Assembly (NCBI RefSeq): GCF_014195685.1
Contig: NZ_JACICF010000001.1
Location: 939,317 to 1,003,316 of the forward strand
Origin: Sphingomicrobium lutaoense
GTDB taxonomy: Bacteria > Pseudomonadota > Alphaproteobacteria > Sphingomonadales > Sphingomonadaceae
Direction of reading: 5' to 3'
Length of the DNA: 64,000 nt
Part shown: piece by piece, positions 59,200 to 64,000 of the stretch
How positions within the stretch are numbered: position 1 is the first letter of the stretch
How the letters are laid out: each line of letters begins with the position of its first letter
Notes under the pieces: model-generated
What the model was told of the DNA's origin: nothing
Databases searched by the model: none
The model's input: only the letters and a program-made list of their open reading frames with translations
Translations under genes and position numbers: made by a program

Positions 59200-59858
59200 T
59201 CCTCTTCGTCGGTCTCGACGAGGATCCAGTTCGGATCGCTCGCGGAAATGTCGCGGCGGAAGGTCCAGCGGTCGCGGGTCTGGACGGCGTCGCTGAGCGA
59301 GCCGGCCACCACTTCGCCATCGGCATTGCGGGTGACCGCGGCGATGTCGGCTTCGAAGCGGACGGTGACTTCGGCGACCCGGTCTTCGAGGCGGGCCGCG
59401 GCGATCAGCGACTGGTCGATCGCGACGAGGCGGTTGTCGAGGGTAAGCCCCTCAGCCTTGCGAGCCTCGACCGCGCCCGCGAAGGCCTCGTAGACATTGT
59501 CGTCGACGAGCGGGCGCACTTCTTCGAGATCGCCCTTCCAGAAAGCCTCGAGGATCATGCGATAGGCCTGTTCGGCACCGTCGAGGAAACGCGCGACATC
59601 GAAGCCCGGATCGGCGGCGAGCAAGGCGCGGACGCCGGGGCCCGCGAGCGGGAGATAGGCGGTGCCCGCATCGTCCTGACCCACCGAGTCGGGGCTCATC
59701 CGCTCGTCGCGCACCGGCGCATCCAGCGGGGCGTCGGGCTCGGCCGCCTTGACGGTCTGTTCATGGCCGGTCCGCTCGCCCAGCACGCTGTAGAGGCGCA
59801 GGCCAACGAAAAGAGCGACAAGGGCGAGGATAACAAGAGCGGTCAAAGAAATGTCCAA
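59196..59858 (-). CDS. Tim44/TimA-like membrane-anchored protein
   Basis: The 220-residue protein has one N-terminal anchor (LTALVILALVALFVGLRLYS), a charged linker and a C-terminal Tim44-like domain (residues about 95-215). The domain shows AYRMILEAFWKGDLEEVRPL, NVYEAFAGAVEARKAEG and RDRWTFRRDI. The alphaproteobacterial homologues of mitochondrial Tim44 are thought to help membrane or export processes. Its position, divergent from secB, fits that idea. It is translationally coupled to mltA. Confidence 0.92.
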   Translation of the reverse strand: MDISLTALVILALVALFVGLRLYSVLGERTGHEQTVKAAEPDAPLDAPVRDERMSPDSVGQDDAGTAYLPLAGPGVRALLAADPGFDVARFLDGAEQAYRMILEAFWKGDLEEVRPLVDDNVYEAFAGAVEARKAEGLTLDNRLVAIDQSLIAAARLEDRVAEVTVRFEADIAAVTRNADGEVVAGSLSDAVQTRDRWTFRRDISASDPNWILVETDEEE

Positions 59859-60037
59859 TCCGATTCAAACGAGCAATTCGCGATCCTACATAAGATGCCT
59901 GGCAGCGCTTTTCAAAGAGATGAACGGCCCAGCCGCCTCGATGTTGCGCCGTGTCGCCCCTACTGCTAGTCGCGGCGCATCTTATCATGGCTGCCCGAGA
60001 GGGGCAGCATTCATCTCAAAAAGACAGGATTTTTCCG

Positions 60038-60556
60038 ATGGCCGAGAACGAAACCCCGCCCCAGCCGCAGCAGCCCGAGGGCGACAATCCCGAAAATGCG
60101 CCTCAGATGGCCAATCTTGCGCAATATGTGAAGGATCTCTCGGTCGAGAACCCGTCGAGCCCGACGGTCTACCAGTGGAAGAACCAGCCGCGCATCGACG
60201 TCAATTTCAACATCGCCGTCGAACCGGCGGGCGAAGGCGTTCGTGAAGTCATCCTCAAGATCGAGGCCAAGGCGGCTTCGGAAGAAGGCACGCACTTCAT
60301 CGTCGATCTGACCTATGCGGGTCTCTACGGCTTCCGAAATATCTCGGAAGAGCAGCTGCATCCCTTCTTCTATGTCGAAGCGCCGACGATGCTCTTCCCC
60401 TTCGCGCGGCAGATCGTTGCCGAGGCGGTGGGCAATGCGGGCTTTGCGCCGCTGATGCTCGAGCCGATCGACTTCCGTTCCACCTACCTGCAGCAGATGC
60501 AGGCCCAGCAGGCCCCGAGCAGCACCAATGGCGGCTCGGAAACGGCCGACGCCTGA
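60038..60556 (+). CDS. secB: Protein-export chaperone SecB
   Basis: The 172-residue tetrameric chaperone delivers unfolded precursors to SecA. YVKDLSVENPSSPTVYQW, VNFNIAVEPAGEG, EEQLHPFFYVEAPTMLFPFA and GFAPLMLEPIDFRSTYLQQ match the family. I chose ATG 60038 (MAENETPPQPQQ), preceded by CAGGAT. The N- and C-terminal tails are Gln- and Pro-rich. It is divergent from the Tim44-like gene across 179 bases that hold no other gene. Confidence 0.96.
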   Translation: MAENETPPQPQQPEGDNPENAPQMANLAQYVKDLSVENPSSPTVYQWKNQPRIDVNFNIAVEPAGEGVREVILKIEAKAASEEGTHFIVDLTYAGLYGFRNISEEQLHPFFYVEAPTMLFPFARQIVAEAVGNAGFAPLMLEPIDFRSTYLQQMQAQQAPSSTNGGSETADA

Positions 60557-60578
60557 CCTCTAAGGGAACGCTGGGGCC

Positions 60579-62147
60579 ATGAACCTCGTCAAGGCCGGGG
60601 GGACGATCGGCGGATTGACCCTCGTCAGCCGGATCCTCGGCTTCGTCCGCGAGATGATCTTCGCCCGCATCATGGGGGCGAGCGCGGCGGCGGACATTTT
60701 CTACTGGGCCTTTCAGCTTCCTAACCTCTTGCGCCGCCTGTTTGGCGAAGGGGCATTCTCCCAAGGCTTCGTCCCTCTTTTCGCGCGCTATTGCGAGAAG
60801 GGGGACGATCTTTCCGAGGCCAAGCGATTTGCCGAGGAAGTGCAGGCGGTGTTCCTGCCGGTCCTCATCATCGTCACCGCCATCTTCGTCATCGCGATGC
60901 CCGCGGTGGTGATCTTGGTGGTGAGCGATAACTGGACCGACGATCCCGCGCGCTATTCCTTCGCGGTCGAACTGGGCCGGATCGTCTTTCCCTATCTCAT
61001 CTTCATCTCGATGGTGTCGCTGTTCAGCGGCATATTGAACAGCCTGTCGCGCTTTACCGCCGCGGCCTTCGCGCCCGCTCTTCTCAATGTCGCGCTGGTG
61101 ATCGCGTTGCTGCTTTTTCCAGAAGGCGGAGTGACCACGGCCCGGGCAATGACATGGGGCGTCTTGGCAGGCGGGGTCCTGCAACTGGCGCTGCTGGTCA
61201 TCGCGACCAAGCGTGCGGGCCTCACCCTCAAACTGCGGCCGCCCAAGATGACGCCGCGCGTCAAGGAACTGCTGATCATCATCCTGCCCGCCACGCTGGG
61301 TGCGGGGGGCTATTATATCAGCCAGGTCTTCTACACCTATTTCGCGACCGTCCTGCCAACGGGCAGCATGGTCTATCTCCAGCAAGCCGACCGGCTCAAC
61401 CAGCTGCCGCTCGCGCTGGTCGGGGCGGCGATCTCCACTGCCATCCTGCCCGCGATCAGCCGCCATATCGAGAAGGCTGAATTGAAGCAGGCAGCCAATG
61501 TGCAGGGCCGCGCGACCGAACTGGCGATGCTGCTGACCATTCCCGCGGCGATCGGCCTGTCGGTCGCGGCGATCCCGATCATGACCGTGCTGTTCGAAGG
61601 CGGCGAGTTCACCGCGCAGGACGCCGCCAATGCCGGCGAAGTGCTGGCGATCCTCGTCGCGGGCCTGCCTGCCTATGTGATGATCAAGGTGCTGGCCCCG
61701 GGCTTCTATGCGCGCAAGAATGTCCGCACGCCGGTGATTGTCGCGCTCGTCACCCTGTTCATGGGCGTCGTTGCCAATTTCATGTTCATCGACGAGTTGG
61801 GCATCATCGTCCTTCCCATCTCGACCGCGGTGGGGGCCTGGCTCAATGCCATCGCGCTTTATGTCATCCTTGCCGCCAAGGGGCATTTTCATTTCGAGCG
61901 CTGGCTCGTCTGGCGGCTGGTGAAGCAATTGTTCGCCGCCGCCGCGATGGCCGCGGTGATCATCCTGCTGCAAGGGCGGCTCGAAGGCTATTTCGATGCC
62001 TCGGCGGGCAAGCGGGTCGTGGGGACGCTGGCGCTGGTCGGCGCGGGCGGCATCGTCTACCTCACCCTTGCCTGGTTCACGGGCGCGATGGACAAGGAGG
62101 ATATCCTCATCCTCCTGCGCAAGAAGAAAGTCGACAATGCCGGATAA
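60579..62147 (+). CDS. murJ: Lipid II flippase MurJ
   Basis: The 522-residue inner-membrane protein of about 14 helices flips the peptidoglycan precursor lipid II. GGLTLVSRILGFVREMIFAR is the conserved start. FQLPNLLRRLFGEGAFSQGF and VPLFARYCEKG follow, with LAPGFYARKNVRTPV late in the protein. Those Arg residues line the transport cavity. It starts 22 bases after secB, and its stop lies 11 bases into trpS, so translation is coupled. Confidence 0.97.
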   Translation: MNLVKAGGTIGGLTLVSRILGFVREMIFARIMGASAAADIFYWAFQLPNLLRRLFGEGAFSQGFVPLFARYCEKGDDLSEAKRFAEEVQAVFLPVLIIVTAIFVIAMPAVVILVVSDNWTDDPARYSFAVELGRIVFPYLIFISMVSLFSGILNSLSRFTAAAFAPALLNVALVIALLLFPEGGVTTARAMTWGVLAGGVLQLALLVIATKRAGLTLKLRPPKMTPRVKELLIIILPATLGAGGYYISQVFYTYFATVLPTGSMVYLQQADRLNQLPLALVGAAISTAILPAISRHIEKAELKQAANVQGRATELAMLLTIPAAIGLSVAAIPIMTVLFEGGEFTAQDAANAGEVLAILVAGLPAYVMIKVLAPGFYARKNVRTPVIVALVTLFMGVVANFMFIDELGIIVLPISTAVGAWLNAIALYVILAAKGHFHFERWLVWRLVKQLFAAAAMAAVIILLQGRLEGYFDASAGKRVVGTLALVGAGGIVYLTLAWFTGAMDKEDILILLRKKKVDNAG

Positions 62148-63144
62148 GATGCGCGTCGTTTCGGGAATCCAGCCCACCGGGGATCTGCACCTCGGCAACC
62201 TTCTCGGCGCGATCCTGCGCTGGGTGCGGATGCAGGACGAGGCAGAGTGCCTTTTCTTCCTTGCCGATCTCCATGCCATCACGGTCGATGTCGATCCCGC
62301 CAAGCTGCGCGCCAATGTGCGCGAGATGGCGGCGGCGCTGATCGCCAGCGGGATCGATCCCAAGAAATCGATCCTCTTTGCCCATTCGGACGTCCCCGCG
62401 CATCCCGAGCTGGCGTGGATCCTGGGCTGCACCGCGCGCATGGGCTGGCTCAGCCGGATGACCCAGTTCAAGGCCAAGTCGGGCAAGAATCGCGAAAAGG
62501 CGAGCGTCGGCCTCTTCACCTATCCCGTGCTGCAGGCCGCCGACGTGCTTCTCTACAATGCCACCCATGTGCCGGTGGGCGAGGACCAGAAGCAGCATAT
62601 CGAGCTGGCGCGCGACATTGCCGAGGCGTTCAACCATCACAATGGCGTCGAACTCTTCACCCCTCCCCAGCCCTATATCGGTGGCGGCGCGGCGGCGCGC
62701 GTGATGAGCCTTCGCAACGGCAGCGAGAAGATGTCCAAGTCAGCCGAAAGCGACATGACGCGGATCAACCTTACCGACGATGACGATCTCATCGTCCAGA
62801 AGGTACGCAAGGCGAGGACCGACCCCGAGCCGCTGCCAGAGACGCCCGAGGGCCTCAATGAGCGGCACGAGGCGCGCAACCTCGTCGGCATCCTTGCGGC
62901 GATCGAGGACCGGCCGGTCGAAGCGGTGCTAGCCGAACATGCGGGCAAGGGTTTCGGCGAGTTCAAGCCGCTGCTTGCCGATGCACTGGTGGCGATGCTG
63001 TCGCCGCTTCGCGAGCGACTCGTGGAACTTCGCAACGACCAGGACGAACTCGACCGCATTCTTGACGAGGGCGCCGAGAAAGCGCGCACGCTGGCGCAGC
63101 CGACGCTGGCGGCAGCCTATCGAGCAGTGGGGCTGCGTCGTTAA
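62137..63144 (+). CDS. trpS: Tryptophan-tRNA ligase
   Basis: The 335-residue class I synthetase charges tRNA-Trp. VVSGIQPTGDLHLGNLLGAI holds the HIGH-type motif, and GSEKMSKSAESDMTRI is the KMSKS loop. ATG 62137 (MPDKMRVVSG) overlaps the end of murJ by 11 bases. ATG 62149, preceded by GGATAAG, is a close alternative that removes four residues. No defect is seen. Confidence 0.96.
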   Translation: MPDKMRVVSGIQPTGDLHLGNLLGAILRWVRMQDEAECLFFLADLHAITVDVDPAKLRANVREMAAALIASGIDPKKSILFAHSDVPAHPELAWILGCTARMGWLSRMTQFKAKSGKNREKASVGLFTYPVLQAADVLLYNATHVPVGEDQKQHIELARDIAEAFNHHNGVELFTPPQPYIGGGAAARVMSLRNGSEKMSKSAESDMTRINLTDDDDLIVQKVRKARTDPEPLPETPEGLNERHEARNLVGILAAIEDRPVEAVLAEHAGKGFGEFKPLLADALVAMLSPLRERLVELRNDQDELDRILDEGAEKARTLAQPTLAAAYRAVGLRR

Positions 63145-63192
63145 CCCGACATTGCGGCTTCATGCCCTGTTCACGGCGAACTGTGCTATAAG

Positions 63193-63206
63193 CTTGATCA
63201 ATCAAG
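63193..63206. promoter_or_regulatory. Inverted repeat upstream of the DUF4136 gene
   Basis: CTTGAT-CA-ATCAAG at 63193-63206 is a perfect 6+2+6 inverted repeat. It lies directly after a -10-like TATAAG (63187-63192) and 22 bases before ATG 63228. An operator overlapping the transcription start is plausible. No -35 element is clear at the right spacing. Confidence 0.4.
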
Positions 63207-63227
63207 GATTTAGCGCAAGGATAAGTC

Positions 63228-63914
63228 ATGCGTAGACTGTTCACTTCCGCGCTCGCCAGCGTTGCCATTCTCGGCCTGTCGGCGTGCGCCACCGGCCTGC
63301 CCACCAAGGTGAGCAGGTTCGAAGCCATGCCGCCGCCCAATGGCGAAAGCTTCTTCGTCGTGCCGATGGATCCCGCCGAAAAGGGCGGGCTCGAATTCAG
63401 CCGTTATGCCGAAATGGTCTCCAAGGAAATGCAGGAAGAGGGCTATCGCCCGGCTGCGAGCGCCGAGGAAGCCACGATGATCGTCCAGCTCGGCTATGAT
63501 GTCGACGAGGGCCGCGAGCGGGTCGTCTCCGACCCCTATTTCGACCGCTGGGCCTACCAGCGCCGCGCCTTCTACGATCCCTTCTATCGCTGGCGGTATC
63601 GCCCGCTCTACGCGCGGCACCATTATTATGGTCGTCGCCTGCCCTACAGCTATGGCTGGGACGATCCCTTCTGGTATTCGCCCTGGGGCCGCGACCATAT
63701 CCGCAGCTACACCGAATATCGTTCGGAACTCGAACTCGACATCCGCCGCGCCGAAACCGGCGAAGCGATCTTCGAAGGCAGCGCCAAGGCGCGTAGCCGG
63801 ACCGACGAATTGGGTTCGCTGGTTCCCAACCTGATCACCGCCATGTTCACCGATTTCCCGGGCAACAATGGCGAAACGGTCAAGATCACGGTTCGCCCCG
63901 AAAAAGACGACTAG
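63228..63914 (+). CDS. DUF4136-domain lipoprotein
   Basis: The 228-residue protein starts with a lipoprotein signal peptide (MRRLFTSALASVAILGLSAC, Cys20). A DUF4136-like domain follows, with SFFVVPMDPAEKGGLEFSRY, VSKEMQEEGYRPAASAEEA and TMIVQLGYDVDEGRERVVSD. The middle (residues about 105-145) is unusually rich in Tyr, Arg, Trp and Pro (RWRYRPLYARHHYYGRRLPY). The C-terminal part reads ELELDIRRAETGEAIFEGSA. An envelope location is likely and the role is unknown. It has its own leader and terminator. Confidence 0.88.
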   Translation: MRRLFTSALASVAILGLSACATGLPTKVSRFEAMPPPNGESFFVVPMDPAEKGGLEFSRYAEMVSKEMQEEGYRPAASAEEATMIVQLGYDVDEGRERVVSDPYFDRWAYQRRAFYDPFYRWRYRPLYARHHYYGRRLPYSYGWDDPFWYSPWGRDHIRSYTEYRSELELDIRRAETGEAIFEGSAKARSRTDELGSLVPNLITAMFTDFPGNNGETVKITVRPEKDD

Positions 63915-63941
63915 GGCCGGATCGGATCGAGACGAGACAAT

Positions 63942-63980
63942 GGGCTCGCAAGGACAGGTGCCTTGCGGGCCCTTTTTCTT
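63942..63980 (+). terminator. Rho-independent terminator of the DUF4136 gene
   Basis: GGGCTCGCAAGG (63942-63953) pairs with CCTTGCGGGCCC (63961-63972) apart from one bulge, around a 7-base loop. The stem is followed by TTTTTCTTTT. It lies 27 bases past the stop codon. Confidence 0.9.
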
Positions 63981-64000
63981 TTCCCGTTCGGGCCTCGTTC

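Overview
The window looks like a chromosomal segment of a GC-rich alphaproteobacterium, most likely of the order Sphingomonadales. I infer this from gene content and order: tpiA/secG/pyrG, lexA facing comEC with gltX-gltA beside it, zapA followed by a 6S RNA and fau, rpmH-rnpA-yidD-yidC-engB, secB facing a Tim44-like gene and mltA, and the small DUF1467 and DUF2842 proteins. lexA has the alphaproteobacterial SOS box GTTC-N7-GTTC. No insertion sequence, prophage, integrase, plasmid gene or CRISPR array was seen. Gene density is very high, and neighbouring genes often overlap by 1 to 11 bases. No stretch above 300 bases lacks a gene.

Layout: 1-814 holds a divergent acyl-CoA ligase (cut by the left edge) and an acyl carrier protein. 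819-5504 (minus strand) carries trxB, pyrG, secG, a secreted repeat protein and tpiA. 5648-8878 (plus) carries a PpiD-type chaperone, a TrpG/PabA amidotransferase and lexA. 8872-9460 is a comEC remnant. 9492-12184 is gltX-gltA. 12191-16783 is an uncharacterised block: a histidine-kinase-like protein without its histidine, a nucleotidyltransferase-like membrane protein, and a 760-residue coiled-coil membrane protein. 16780-35248 is one long minus-strand unit transcribed as nuoA-B-C-D-(101 aa)-E-(48 aa)-F-G-H-I-J-K-L-M-N-birA-coaX-rnj-DUF1467, which encodes all fourteen complex I subunits.

35349-39843 (minus) carries an L,D-transpeptidase, an M23 peptidase, efp, a DUF302 lipoprotein, an inositol-monophosphatase-like gene and thiE. 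39882-46326 is mostly central carbon metabolism: class I fba, pgk, gap and tkt, with a flavodoxin-like and a DUF4440-like gene between fba and pgk. 46504-47984 carries a 65-aa gene, zapA, 6S RNA, fau and DUF2842. 48003-49883 has a small secreted protein, tRNA-Asp, an AI-2E family permease and tRNA-Leu. 49862-50362 is a comM (yifB) remnant. 50509-55748 carries a PGPGW membrane protein, rpmH, rnpA, yidD, yidC, engB, a glutathione transferase and dapE. 55745-59858 (minus) carries a GGDEF/EAL protein, an Smr protein, mltA and a Tim44-like protein. 60038-63914 (plus) carries secB, murJ, trpS and a DUF4136 lipoprotein with a terminator.

I found no wholly new system. The most notable signals are: (i) two natural-transformation genes, comEC and comM, each reduced to its ends by internal deletion; (ii) a trp region in which a lone trpG lies between ppiD and lexA; (iii) two unannotated small membrane-protein genes inside the nuo operon; (iv) birA, which appears to start at CTG; (v) rnpA, which has no ordinary start codon unless it overlaps all of rpmH; and (vi) the uncharacterised 12191-16783 block.
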